A stretch of DNA of 64,000 nt from Solidesulfovibrio magneticus RS-1 (GTDB lineage Bacteria > Desulfobacterota > Desulfovibrionia > Desulfovibrionales > Desulfovibrionaceae). The translations under genes were made by a program, and so were the position numbers. The notes under the pieces were generated by a model. That model made no database searches. It saw only the letters and a list, made by a program, of their open reading frames with translations, and was not told where the DNA came from. The stretch covers positions 868,001 to 932,000 of the forward strand of contig NC_012796.1 in assembly GCF_000010665.1 (NCBI RefSeq), written 5' to 3'. Each line of letters begins with the position of its first letter. Positions within the stretch are counted from its first letter, which is position 1. Positions 1 to 8,410 of this stretch are shown here, piece by piece.

Positions 1-207
1 GGGAAGGGGAACGAGGTCAGGGGAAGCCCGCTACTGGCGATGGACCGATAAGGAGGGCGATGGAGATGGGGGCGTGGGGATTTGTCTGCCTAGCGTCCGG
101 CATAGTGCGGGGCTCGGGGGATGTGATGCCGCCACCGTCTGAATTCAGGGCTTCCTTGCCGGATGGCCGCGGAGGCGCCTGGCATCTCGGCGTGATGATG
201 ACGCGTA
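1..207. other. no gene recognised at window start
   Basis: This stretch lies downstream of the histidine kinase. Short open frames exist on both strands, but none has a convincing ribosome binding site, domain or codon pattern. No strong terminator hairpin was recognised. Confidence 0.5.
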
Positions 208-1461
208 TCATGCGTCCTGCGGCAATCGGATGTCGACGCAAAATTTCCCGTCGAGCCAGGACACGGCGATGACTCCCCGGTGGTTCTCGACGATTCGCTT
301 GGCGATGGCCAGGCCGAGGCCCGAGCCGGGTACGGACTCGGAGGCCCGGCCCCTCTGAAATGGCTCGGTCAACCGCATGAGGTCGATGTCCGGCTGCGGC
401 GCGTCGTTGGAGACGCGGAGCCTGACCGTTCCCGATGCCTCCTGCAACGTCACGGCAATGTCGCCGTCAGCAGGGGAAAACTTCAAAGCGTTGGTCAGCA
501 GGTTGTCTACAAGGCAGGCGAGGTCTTCCCGGACGCCGACACCCGGGAAGTTCTTGGGAAGATTGTCGGCCAAGTGCAGACGTTTTGCGCCCGCGCGGCA
601 GGTGTTGCGGCGGACGGCTTCTCCAACGATATCCGTGAACGACAACGGTTCCGGTTTGCTCTCATTGAGTTCGAGGCGGGACAGGCGAAGGATTCTCTCG
701 ATCAGGGCGTCCATGCCCTCTGTTTCTTCGCGCATGGAATCCAGCAGCTCCCGTTGCTTATCGGTGGCTTGGTCTTCCAAAAGCTGCCGGGCGATGTCGA
801 TTCGGGTCAAGGGGCTTCGCAGTTCGTGGGACACGTGGGCGGTCATTTCTTTTCCGACACGGACCAGTCGTTGAATCGAGTCGGCCATCTCGTTGAAATC
901 CCTGGCGACTTCACCGACTTCGTCTTTTGATGCCACGGCGCTGCGGTGCGACAGCTCGCCCGCAGCGAACCGTTTCATGTCCTGTTGCAGGATGCCGAGG
1001 GGCTTGGTGACGATACGGGCAAGGGGAATGGCCAGCAGACTGAGCGCCGCCGCCATGAAAAGGAGAGAGCCAACGTATTTTTCGTAGACGGGGAAGGCGA
1101 ACCCTCGTGGATTGTCTTTGTGACCAGAAGGATGCGGCACCACAAGTTTGTAGCGCAGGCCGTTTTGGCGAAAAAGGATTCCATCAGATCCGGTTATGCC
1201 ATCGGATTCCTTGGACGCGACAATTTGGACATGGCCTTTGAATATATGCGATGCGATGTTCTCGAGGTTGGCGATGGAAATTTCTTCGGGAAGATCGTTT
1301 CGCAAGCCGATACGCAAGAGTTCTATGGCCGCGTTTTTGTCTTGTTGGTGTTGCGACTCGACGGCCCGATGCCAGAGACCCATGACCCACATGGCGGCGA
1401 AGATGGTGAGGAGCAGCAGCACGCCTTCGACGAGCACGATTTTCCAGTATAATCGATTCAT
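208..1461 (-). CDS. CpxA-like sensor histidine kinase
   Basis: Membrane sensor kinase of 417 residues. A transmembrane helix (about residues 8-29) and a second (about 130-150) flank a short periplasmic domain. A HAMP linker (about 150-203), HisKA domain and HATPase domain follow. The phospho-accepting histidine is His212 in AHVSHELRSPLTRI. The ATP site shows NLLTNALKFSP and GSGLGLAIAKR. Its start overlaps the stop of the response regulator gene by four bases, so the pair is translationally coupled, regulator first. The architecture resembles the envelope-stress kinase CpxA. The periplasmic domain is small and not clearly assignable, so the signal is unknown. The divergent neighbours encode small membrane proteins and are plausible targets (inference). 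Confidence 0.93.
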   Translation of the reverse strand: MNRLYWKIVLVEGVLLLLTIFAAMWVMGLWHRAVESQHQQDKNAAIELLRIGLRNDLPEEISIANLENIASHIFKGHVQIVASKESDGITGSDGILFRQNGLRYKLVVPHPSGHKDNPRGFAFPVYEKYVGSLLFMAAALSLLAIPLARIVTKPLGILQQDMKRFAAGELSHRSAVASKDEVGEVARDFNEMADSIQRLVRVGKEMTAHVSHELRSPLTRIDIARQLLEDQATDKQRELLDSMREETEGMDALIERILRLSRLELNESKPEPLSFTDIVGEAVRRNTCRAGAKRLHLADNLPKNFPGVGVREDLACLVDNLLTNALKFSPADGDIAVTLQEASGTVRLRVSNDAPQPDIDLMRLTEPFQRGRASESVPGSGLGLAIAKRIVENHRGVIAVSWLDGKFCVDIRLPQDA

Positions 1462-2147
1462 GTGGATTTGCTCGAAAATTTATAGCCGAAGCCCCATACG
1501 GTCTTGATGCGTTTCTCATGCCCGTGGTGTTGCTTCAAGATGCTCCGCAGCTTGCTGATATGCACGTCGACACTCCTGTCGGAGACGACCGCGTCTTCAC
1601 CCCAGCCCAGATTCAATAACGCGTCTCGGGACAGCGGGATGTCGGGGTTTCGCATGAGCGCGGACAGGACGTTGAATTCGACGGTGCTCAATTCGTACCG
1701 CGTCGTCCCGATGGTCAGCGTCTCCAGGGAGAGATCGAGGGAGATGCCGCCGCTTTTCAGCCTGCCCTTGTTGGGGGCCTCAGGTGCATGGCGACGCAAG
1801 GCGGCCCGGATGCGGGCAAGGAGTTCCCGGAGATTGAACGGTTTGGGCAGGTAATCGTCCGCGCCCATTTCGAGGCCGACAACGCGATCCATGGGGTCGC
1901 CCTTGGCCGTGAGCATGATCACCGGGACAGTCGATGCCCTGCGGATGTCGGCGAGCACCTCGAGGCCGTCCTTGCCCGGCATCATGATGTCGAGGATCAC
2001 AACCGATGGGCGCAACTGCTCAAGGGCTTTAGCCGCCTCGCCTCCATCAGGCAGTTCCCGGACTTCGTAGCCGTATCCCGCCAGATAGTCGCCAAGCATT
2101 TTTCGCAATTTCAAATCGTCGTCGATAATGAGCACCACGTCTTTCAT
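1458..2147 (-). CDS. OmpR/CpxR-family response regulator
   Basis: DNA-binding response regulator of 229 residues. The receiver domain begins DVVLIIDDD with phospho-acceptor Asp53 in VILDIMMPG and the conserved lysine in DYLPKPFN. A C-terminal winged-helix trans_reg_C domain follows (YELSTVEFNVLSAL, then SRDALLNLGWGED and DRSVDVHISKLR). The frame is open upstream to 2234. The Met at 2147 was chosen because the receiver domain starts immediately after it. It is the first gene of a two-gene unit with the sensor kinase. The promoter region shared with the divergent DUF4405-like gene holds a direct repeat with 10-base spacing, which suits this family and suggests autoregulation. Confidence 0.93.
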   Translation of the reverse strand: MKDVVLIIDDDLKLRKMLGDYLAGYGYEVRELPDGGEAAKALEQLRPSVVILDIMMPGKDGLEVLADIRRASTVPVIMLTAKGDPMDRVVGLEMGADDYLPKPFNLRELLARIRAALRRHAPEAPNKGRLKSGGISLDLSLETLTIGTTRYELSTVEFNVLSALMRNPDIPLSRDALLNLGWGEDAVVSDRSVDVHISKLRSILKQHHGHEKRIKTVWGFGYKFSSKST

Positions 2148-2213
2148 GTCCGGCCTCGTCGGCAAGACATACGGCCTTTTGGAAACAATCGGCAGCGCAA
2201 ATGTGGCCGGATC

Positions 2214-2231
2214 ATACTTTTTAATACTTTT
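2214..2231. promoter_or_regulatory. direct repeat, candidate response-regulator box
   Basis: ATACTTTT occurs twice, at 2214 and 2224, head to tail with a 10-base repeat period. OmpR/PhoB-family regulators bind tandem half-sites of about this spacing. It lies between the regulator gene and the divergent membrane-protein gene. Assignment to this regulator is inference. Confidence 0.33.
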
Positions 2232-2313
2232 CAACAGAATCCCCGAACATCCCCATCCCCGTCAGCGTAGGACCTTTTGTGCGTTTTCAGAAAACCACAG
2301 AGGGAGGCATATC

Positions 2314-2655
2314 ATGATAAACTTGGGAAAGAACCGGGCGGCCATATCCATGGCGACTGCTTCCATGGGGTTGGTGGTCATGGCGACGAGCGTGTGCTTG
2401 CTGTTTCACGCCAGATTTCAAGGTGTCGTTGGAATGCACAAGTGGGCTGGCGTGGCCTTTATCGTTCTGTGCTGCCTGCATGTCGCCATCAATTGGAAGC
2501 CCCTTTGCCATCATTGCCGTGGCGGGTCGGCAGCTCTGGTCATCGCGCTCGTCAGTCTCCTGACGTGCGGCGTGATCGTTGTGGGTACCGCTGGAGACAA
2601 CAGGGAGCGCGGCCATCACGGCACAGGCTATGGCAGCCGGATCGCAGGCAGGTGA
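2314..2655 (+). CDS. small membrane protein, DUF4405-like
   Basis: Integral membrane protein of 113 residues with three predicted helices (about 13-31, 42-60 and 71-91). The histidine pattern MHKWAG...CLHVAINW matches DUF4405-type proteins, small cytochrome-b-like membrane domains whose histidines may hold haem. The Met at 2314 was chosen because AGGGAGG sits ahead of it; an upstream in-frame Met has no such site and no hydrophobic start. The C-terminal tail is Gly/His-rich and poorly conserved in appearance. It is divergent from the CpxRA-like pair and about 100 bases upstream of a PepSY-TM-like gene. The function is unknown; a redox or envelope role is possible. Confidence 0.7.
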   Translation: MINLGKNRAAISMATASMGLVVMATSVCLLFHARFQGVVGMHKWAGVAFIVLCCLHVAINWKPLCHHCRGGSAALVIALVSLLTCGVIVVGTAGDNRERGHHGTGYGSRIAGR

Positions 2656-2757
2656 GGCGGCAGGTCTGTCGCCGAGGGCTTGATGCCATCGGTGGGATTG
2701 TAACCGCTATCGCCTGAGCATCGAAATACCAAACAGCATCCTGATTGTGGAGGTATC

Positions 2758-3282
2758 GTGAGCAATTCTTCGGAGAAGCGGTCGATGGTTCGCGTCATGC
2801 GAAACCTGCACCGCGATATCGGCTTCTTTGTTGTTGGACTGACGTTGATCTATTGCCTGAGCGGCATTATCCTTATCTACAGGGATAAGGGGTTTATGCA
2901 ATTTGCCAATAGTGTGGAAACGACAATCGCCCAGGGTTTGTCGGAAAAAGATCTCGAGTCAGCCTTGCATTTGCGAAAGATGAAAATTCTCAAGCAGGAA
3001 GGCGACAAGATTGTCTTCAATTACGGCGAGTATAACAGATTGACGGGGCATGTTTCCTACACGACCCAGGAGCATCCCTGGATCATCCAGAAGTTCAATG
3101 CCATCCACTTGTCGCCGAGCGCCTCGTTGATTCATTATGCCGGGGTCGCCTATGGCGTCATGCTCTTGTTTTTGGCCATATCCTCATTTTTCATGTATAA
3201 GAGCGGGTCGGCCCAGGCGCGCCGAGGCGTGATCCTCGCCGTTGTCGGCGTCGTCGCGGCTTTCGTCCTTGTTCTCTGCTAG
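2758..3282 (+). CDS. PepSY-associated transmembrane protein
   Basis: Membrane protein of 174 residues. An N-terminal helix (RDIGFFVVGLTLIYCLSGII, about 19-38) precedes an extracytoplasmic segment of about 80 residues. Two helices follow near the C terminus (about 122-144 and 155-172). The LHRDIGF...LSGI pattern is that of PepSY-associated TM (PF03929-like) proteins. The start is GTG at 2758, preceded by GGAGG at good spacing. These proteins often accompany iron or redox functions, but nothing here fixes a substrate. It probably shares transcription with the DUF4405-like gene and the divergent two-component system. It ends ahead of a bidirectional terminator. Confidence 0.72.
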   Translation: MSNSSEKRSMVRVMRNLHRDIGFFVVGLTLIYCLSGIILIYRDKGFMQFANSVETTIAQGLSEKDLESALHLRKMKILKQEGDKIVFNYGEYNRLTGHVSYTTQEHPWIIQKFNAIHLSPSASLIHYAGVAYGVMLLFLAISSFFMYKSGSAQARRGVILAVVGVVAAFVLVLC

Positions 3283-3393
3283 AAACTTCCCTGGGAGGTG
3301 GCTCGGGAAGCGCCCGCCATGTCAGGGGATGCTTCCGGTATGACCGTGGGACGGCAGGCTTGCTCCAAAGACGCGAACCTGTCGCGGACCATG

Positions 3394-3427
3394 AAAAAGG
3401 GCCGACCCTCGCGGGCCGGCCCTTTTT
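3394..3427. terminator. bidirectional intrinsic terminator
   Basis: The stem AAAAAGGGCCG / CGGCCCTTTTTT has a GC-rich core and T-runs on both strands. It lies between the convergent PepSY-like gene (plus) and hndD (minus). Confidence 0.85.
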
Positions 3428-3451
3428 TAATCTTCTCTCTCGCGTTTTCAG

Positions 3452-5515
3452 CTACTTGCCGCAGCCGCAACCACAGCCGGCGCTGGGCTTGGTGGGCTGG
3501 GGCAGGGGATTGCGCAGGTGCGCGTCCAGGGCGGCCAGCACGCTCTCCAGGGTGCAGTGGGTCATCACTTCGCCGTCCATCTCCACGGTGGGGCCCTTGG
3601 CGCACTGCTCGAAGCAGAACGACGCCCGCACGTCCACGGCGTTTTCCAGGCCGTTTTCCACGATGTGCTTGAGCATCCCGGTCAGGATGTCCTGAGCGCC
3701 GCGAAGGTGGCAGCTCGTGCCCAGGCACACCCGCACCCGGACCTTGGTCTGGGCCGGATCGCCGCTTAAAAGCACGAGCGTCTCGTCGCTGACGCGACGG
3801 CGGCTCTGGTAGTGGGTGTGGAGCAATGAATGGGCCTTGTGCCCGCCCACGTCGCCAAGGAACTTGTCGTAACACTCGGTGACGAACATGTTGTCCTGGG
3901 CCTTGTGCAGCGGGAAGGTCTTGTCGCACTGGTAGAGGTCCTTGGTGCGGCGCTTGCGGTCGGCCAGATCCTTGGGCACGGGCTGGCCCGCGCCGCCGAT
4001 GCAGCCGCCGGGGCAGGCCATGACCTCGATGAGGTCGTATTCGCTGTTGCCGGCCACGACCTGCTCGGCCACGGCCCGGGCGTTGGCCAGGCCATGGACA
4101 ATGGCCAGGCGCAGGGTCTTGCCGCCTACTTCCAGCGTCGCCTCGCGCAGGCCGGAGTCGCCGCGCACTTCGGCGAAATCGACCGAAGCCAGGGGCTTGC
4201 CGGTGATCTTCTCGGCGGCAAAGCGCAGCACCGCCTCGGTGACGCCGCCCGACGCGCCGAAGATGACGCCAGCGCCCGTGCCGAAGCCAAAGGGCATGTC
4301 CAGGGACTCGGGTTCCAGGCTATTGAAGCGCAGGCCGGCCCCGTCGATCATCCGGGCCAGCTCCTGGGTGGTCAGCACGAAGTCCACGTCCGGGGAGCCG
4401 TCCACGGCGAATTCCGGCCGGCGTGCCTCGAACTTCTTGGCCGTGCAGGGCATGATGGAAACGACGATCAGGTCCTTGCGGGCGATGCCCTGCTTTTCAG
4501 GCAGCATCTCCTTGACCAGGGAGCCGAACATCTGCTGGGGCGAGCGGCAGGAGGACAGATTGGGGAGCAGTTCCGGGAAGGACTGCTCGGCAAACTGCAC
4601 CCAGCCGGGACAGCAGGAGGTGAACTGGGGCAGCTTCTCGCCGGCGGCGGCGCGGGTCAGAAACTCCTGGCCTTCCTCGATGACGGTGAGGTCGGCGGCG
4701 AAGGTGGTGTCGTAGACCGCATCGAAGCCCAGGCGTTTGAGCGCCGCCACCATGCGGCCCATGACCGGATCGCCGGCCGGGCTGGCGAAACACTCGCCCA
4801 GGCCCACGCGCACGGCCGGGGCCACCTGGGCCACCACGGTCTTGGTGGGATCGGCCAGGGCGGTGAGCACCTCGTCCATTTCGCTGCGCGGCACCAGCGC
4901 CCCGGTGGGGCAGACGTTGGCGCACTGGCCGCAGCCCACGCACTCGCCTTCGCCCAGGCCCTTGCCAAAGGCCGGCAGCACGGCGGTCTGGTGGCCGCGA
5001 TGGGCAAAGCCGATGGCCCCGATGCCCTGGATTTCCGAGCACATGCGCACGCAGTCGCCGCACAGCACGCACTTGTTGGGATCGCGGATGATGGACGGCG
5101 AAGAGAAGTCCAGGGGGGCTTTTTCCTGCACGGGCTTGAAGCGCACGCTGGTCACGCCCACGCGCCGGGCCACATCCATGAGCTTGCAGTCCACGCTTTT
5201 AAAGCAGCTGGGGCAGCTCAGGTCATGGTTGGCCAGGAGCAGTTCCACGGCGATCTTGCGGATCTCGCGCAGCTGCGGGGTGTTGACCTTGATGTCCAGG
5301 CCCGGTTCGGGCGGGGTGGAACACGCGCCCTGGACGCCGCGTCCGGCCACTTCCACCAGGCACAGGCGGCAGGCCCCGTACACGGACAGTTCGGAGTGGT
5401 AGCAGAAGGTCGGCAGCTCGATGCCGGCCTTGCGGATGATTTCCAGAAGGTTGCGCTCGCCCTCGATGGGGATGGCGCGGCCTTCGACGGTGACGAATTG
5501 CTGGTCCATGGTCAT
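3452..5515 (-). CDS. hndD: [FeFe] hydrogenase catalytic subunit, HydA/HndD type
   Basis: Catalytic subunit of 687 residues, cytoplasmic, forming H2 from NAD(P)H and/or ferredoxin or the reverse. A [2Fe-2S] domain has Cys38, 49, 52 and 65. A His-ligated [4Fe-4S] site has His97, Cys101, 104 and 110. Two [4Fe-4S] motifs follow (Cys149/152/155/159 and 192/195/198/202). The H-cluster has TSCCPGW (Cys301), MPCTAKKFE (Cys357) and MACPGGCIGG (Cys501/505). A thioredoxin-like [2Fe-2S] domain (Cys597/602/634/638) is fused at the C terminus, then the tail GCGCGCGK. Classical HndD lacks this extension; Thermotoga HydA has a comparable one. It starts two bases after hndC ends, the third gene of hndA-hndC-hndD. 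Confidence 0.96.
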   Translation of the reverse strand: MTMDQQFVTVEGRAIPIEGERNLLEIIRKAGIELPTFCYHSELSVYGACRLCLVEVAGRGVQGACSTPPEPGLDIKVNTPQLREIRKIAVELLLANHDLSCPSCFKSVDCKLMDVARRVGVTSVRFKPVQEKAPLDFSSPSIIRDPNKCVLCGDCVRMCSEIQGIGAIGFAHRGHQTAVLPAFGKGLGEGECVGCGQCANVCPTGALVPRSEMDEVLTALADPTKTVVAQVAPAVRVGLGECFASPAGDPVMGRMVAALKRLGFDAVYDTTFAADLTVIEEGQEFLTRAAAGEKLPQFTSCCPGWVQFAEQSFPELLPNLSSCRSPQQMFGSLVKEMLPEKQGIARKDLIVVSIMPCTAKKFEARRPEFAVDGSPDVDFVLTTQELARMIDGAGLRFNSLEPESLDMPFGFGTGAGVIFGASGGVTEAVLRFAAEKITGKPLASVDFAEVRGDSGLREATLEVGGKTLRLAIVHGLANARAVAEQVVAGNSEYDLIEVMACPGGCIGGAGQPVPKDLADRKRRTKDLYQCDKTFPLHKAQDNMFVTECYDKFLGDVGGHKAHSLLHTHYQSRRRVSDETLVLLSGDPAQTKVRVRVCLGTSCHLRGAQDILTGMLKHIVENGLENAVDVRASFCFEQCAKGPTVEMDGEVMTHCTLESVLAALDAHLRNPLPQPTKPSAGCGCGCGK

Positions 5516-5517
5516 GG

Positions 5518-7407
5518 CTAGATTCCCTCCACCGCGCCGAACTTGCAGGCCGTGGCGCAGGCGCCGCACTTGATGCACAAGGTTTCGTCGATGACGTGGG
5601 GCTGTTTCTTCTCGCCGGTGATGGCTCCGGCCGGGCAGGCCTTGACGCACAGGCGGCAGCCCTTGCAGCGGGCGGCGTTGATGGTCGGCATGGCCAGGGC
5701 CTTGCAGCGGCCGGCGCTGCAGCGCTTCTCGAAGACGTGCTCTTCGTAGTCCTTGCGGAAGTGCTTGAGCGTCGAGAGCACCGGGTTGGGCGCGGTCTTG
5801 CCCAGGCCGCACAAGGAGCCGACCTGGACGGCGTGGCCCAGGGTTTCGAGCAGGGAGAGGGTTTCGGCCGTGCCGCGTCCTTCGATGACGTCGTCCAGAA
5901 GGGCCAGCAGCTGCTTGGTGCCTTCACGGCACAGCACGCACTTGCCGCAGCTCTCGCGCTGGGTGAACTCCATGAAGAACCGGGCCACGCTGACCATGCA
6001 GGTCTTCTGGTTCATGACCACCAGACCGCCGGAACCGACCATGGCCCCCACCGAGCGCAGGGAGTCGAAATCCAGCGGCAGGTCCAGCAGGTCCGGGGTC
6101 AGGCAGCCGCCGGACGGGCCGCCGATCTGCACGGCCTTGAAGCCTTTCTCGTCGATAAAGCCCCGGTCGTCGGTGACGCCGCCGCCGATGTTGAGCACCA
6201 CTTCGCGCAGGGTCGCGCCGAAGGGCACTTCAATGAGGCCGGTGTTGGAGACGTGGCCGGTGAGCGCAAAGGTCTTGGTGCCGGGCGAGGTCTCGGTGCC
6301 GAGCGCACGGTAGGCTGCGGCCCCTTCGCTGATAATGCGGGGAATCTGGGCCAGGGTCTCGACGTTGTTGATGATGGTGGGCTTGCGCCACAGGCCCTGC
6401 TGGGCCGGGAAGGGCGGCTTGGGCGAGGGCATGCCGCGCAGGCCCTCGATGGAGGCGATCAGCGCCGTTTCCTCGCCGCACACGAACGCGCCGGCCCCTT
6501 CCATGACTTCCAGGCGGAAGGACTGGCCCGAGCCGAAAAGGTTGTCGCCGAGGTAGCCGGCGGCTTCGGCGTCGGCCACGGCCTTGCGCATGCGCTTGAC
6601 GGCCAGGGGATATTCGGCCCGCACGTAGATGTAGCCTTCGTCGGCCCCGATGCCCCGGGCAGCGATCATCATGCCTTCGATGACGCAGTGGGGATTGCCT
6701 TCCATGAGGCTTCTGTCCATGAACGCGCCGGGATCGCCCTCGTCGCCGTTGCAGATGACGTACTTTTTCGGGTTGGTCTGGACCCGGGCGGCTTCCCACT
6801 TGCGGCCGGTGGGGAAGCCTCCGCCCCCGCGTCCGCGCAGGCCCGACTGGCTGACGACGTCGCACACGCCCTTGGCGTCCATGTCGGCGAAGGCCTTGCG
6901 GGCGGCGGCGTAGCCGCCGTGGGCCACGTATTCGCGGATGTCGTCGGGGTCGATGAAGCCGCACTCCTTCAGGACGGTGCGGGTCTGGCGCTGGTAGAAG
7001 GGGATCTGGTCGGGGCCCAGGCACTTTTCCTTGGTGCGGGGCTCGACGTAGAGCAGACGCTCGACGACCTTGCCGGCGACCAGGGTCTCGGTGACGATCT
7101 CGGCGACGTCGTCGGCGGTCACCTTGGTATAGAGGATGTTCTCGGGCAGGATGGTGACCAGCGGTCCCATCTGGCAAAAGCCCTGGCAGCCGCTGTGGGA
7201 GACGCGCACGCCGTCGCCATGGCCTTCGGGCCGAAATTCGAGAACCACGTCGAGGCCGGCTTCGCCCATGTGTTTTTCCAGGGCGTCGAGGACCTTCTTG
7301 GAGCCGTTGGCCACGCAGCCGGTGCCGGCGCAGACGATGACGCGGCGACCGCCCGAGGCGGCCTCGGCGGCGGCGGCGTGCTGGGGATCGAGGATGGGGC
7401 CTTCCAT
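5518..7407 (-). CDS. hndC: hydrogenase NAD(P)/FMN subunit, HydB/HndC type
   Basis: NuoF-like diaphorase subunit of 629 residues. It carries an N-terminal thioredoxin-like [2Fe-2S] domain (Cys26, 31, 74 and 78). The nucleotide/FMN domain has GRGGGGFPTGRKWE and NGDEGDPGAFMDRS. An SLBB domain follows, then a NuoF-type [4Fe-4S] site in SCGKCVLCREGT. The C terminus holds two [4Fe-4S] ferredoxin motifs (CKGCRLCVKACP and CIKCGACATACK). This matches HydB of trimeric electron-bifurcating hydrogenases, where FMN is the proposed bifurcation site. ATG at 7407 overlaps the hndA stop by one base, indicating coupled translation. Whether it uses NAD or NADP cannot be read from the sequence. Confidence 0.95.
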   Translation of the reverse strand: MEGPILDPQHAAAAEAASGGRRVIVCAGTGCVANGSKKVLDALEKHMGEAGLDVVLEFRPEGHGDGVRVSHSGCQGFCQMGPLVTILPENILYTKVTADDVAEIVTETLVAGKVVERLLYVEPRTKEKCLGPDQIPFYQRQTRTVLKECGFIDPDDIREYVAHGGYAAARKAFADMDAKGVCDVVSQSGLRGRGGGGFPTGRKWEAARVQTNPKKYVICNGDEGDPGAFMDRSLMEGNPHCVIEGMMIAARGIGADEGYIYVRAEYPLAVKRMRKAVADAEAAGYLGDNLFGSGQSFRLEVMEGAGAFVCGEETALIASIEGLRGMPSPKPPFPAQQGLWRKPTIINNVETLAQIPRIISEGAAAYRALGTETSPGTKTFALTGHVSNTGLIEVPFGATLREVVLNIGGGVTDDRGFIDEKGFKAVQIGGPSGGCLTPDLLDLPLDFDSLRSVGAMVGSGGLVVMNQKTCMVSVARFFMEFTQRESCGKCVLCREGTKQLLALLDDVIEGRGTAETLSLLETLGHAVQVGSLCGLGKTAPNPVLSTLKHFRKDYEEHVFEKRCSAGRCKALAMPTINAARCKGCRLCVKACPAGAITGEKKQPHVIDETLCIKCGACATACKFGAVEGI

Positions 7408-7913
7408 TATTGCAGCTCCTTGGCGCGAATGGCGTCGATGAGGTCGACGGCGCGTTCGGGGGTCATCTGGCCGTAGACGTCTTCGTTGATGACCAGGACC
7501 GGAGCCAGGCCGCAAGCGCCGAGGCAGGCCACGGTTTCGACGGTGAAGAGCATATCCGGCGTGGTGGCCTTGGCCTCGGTGAGGTCGAGGCGGGCGCGCA
7601 GGGCTTCCAGGATGGGTATGGACTGTTTGACGTGGCAGGCGGTGCCGTCGCATAGGCGCACGACGTACTTGCCTTTGGGCTCCAGGGCGAAGTGGGCGTA
7701 GAAGGTGGCCACGCCGAAGACGTTGGCTTCGGGGATGCGCAGCGAGGTGGCGACGTAGGACAGCACTTCCTGGGGCAGGTAGCGGTACTCCTCCTGGAGG
7801 GCCTGGAGGATGGGCACGAGCCGGGCGGGGTGGCGGTCGTAGCGGTCGAGGATGCCGCACAGTTTTTCAAACTTGGCGGTTTCGGCCAGGGCGGGGGCCA
7901 GACAGGGCTCCAT
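7407..7913 (-). CDS. hndA: hydrogenase NuoE-like subunit, HydC/HndA type
   Basis: NuoE-like [2Fe-2S] subunit of 168 residues with a helical N-terminal part (PILQALQEEYRYLPQEV) and a thioredoxin-like domain. The cluster cysteines are Cys88, 93, 130 and 134 (CDGTAC and CLGAC). It should transfer electrons within the soluble bifurcating hydrogenase. The Met at 7913 was chosen because AAGGAG lies just upstream; the frame stays open further but without family sequence. It is the first gene of the hydrogenase operon. A separate hndB gene is absent: the next gene is hndC. The long upstream region holds four copies of an operator-like motif. Confidence 0.95.
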   Translation of the reverse strand: MEPCLAPALAETAKFEKLCGILDRYDRHPARLVPILQALQEEYRYLPQEVLSYVATSLRIPEANVFGVATFYAHFALEPKGKYVVRLCDGTACHVKQSIPILEALRARLDLTEAKATTPDMLFTVETVACLGACGLAPVLVINEDVYGQMTPERAVDLIDAIRAKELQ

Positions 7914-8127
7914 CAATGATCTCCTTTTTCGGCAGTGGCGTTCTTCGGAGTTCACGGTCGGGTTTGTAACGACAAGCCGGGCCGCACGGGGGATGCGTCG
8001 CGCCAACCCGACAAGCGCGACGATCCCGCCAGGGCCGGCCGCGGCCGACGCCGGGGGGGTGGCGTGGGCGAAGTGCGGCCGAGAGCCAGGCGCATGTGCC
8101 GGACGCCTGCCTCCGGCGGGTGGGGCA

Positions 8128-8143
8128 GTGCAAAATCGCAACA
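8128..8143 (-). promoter_or_regulatory. operator-like motif, copy 1
   Basis: Read on the minus strand it is TGTTGCGATTTTGCAC, fitting TGTTGC-N6-GCA. It lies about 215 bases upstream of hndA and is oriented toward it. The binding protein is unknown. Confidence 0.4.
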
Positions 8144-8299
8144 TGCAAAGCTTGGCAGGCGTGTGCAGCAAGATGCATGCTACTTTTTGGACAAGCGTTC
8201 GGCTTTTAGGCGTAACATGCTGGTATTGCATTGTTAAAAGTTGTTGAGGAGTTTTTGGCCTGGCGATTTAGAGCGGGGGGCTTGTGGATAGCAGGTGAA

Positions 8300-8315
8300 T
8301 GTTGCGAATTCGCAT
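8300..8315 (+). promoter_or_regulatory. operator-like motif, copy 2
   Basis: TGTTGCGAATTCGCAT. It contains the perfect 12-base palindrome TGCGAATTCGCA at 8303-8314, so it is the most symmetric copy of the motif. Confidence 0.4.
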
Positions 8316-8376
8316 CAATTTCGGCACAATTCCTTCCGTGTTTGTCAGGAATCGACGAAAGCTGCTCGGCGAGTCA

Positions 8377-8410
8377 TGTTGCGCATTTGCACTGTGTTGC
8401 AATTATGCAC
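8377..8410 (+). promoter_or_regulatory. operator-like motif, tandem copies 3 and 4
   Basis: TGTTGCGCATTTGCAC at 8377-8392 and TGTTGCAATTATGCAC at 8395-8410. The copies are in direct orientation with starts 18 bases apart, under two helical turns, as for cooperative binding by a dimeric regulator. Confidence 0.42.

Noticed and set aside
17-241. Small minus-strand frame of 74 codons at the window start
   Set aside because: No domain or convincing start; it overlaps the end of the histidine kinase gene.
3830-7476. Long plus-strand frames opposite hndC and hndD
   Set aside because: They are antisense artefacts of GC-rich coding sequence. The minus strand carries intact hydrogenase motifs.
8150-8170. 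Possible sigma54 promoter (TTGGCAGG... TGCAG) upstream of the hybrid kinase
   Set aside because: The GG to GC spacing is one base short of the required ten, so it does not fit the consensus.
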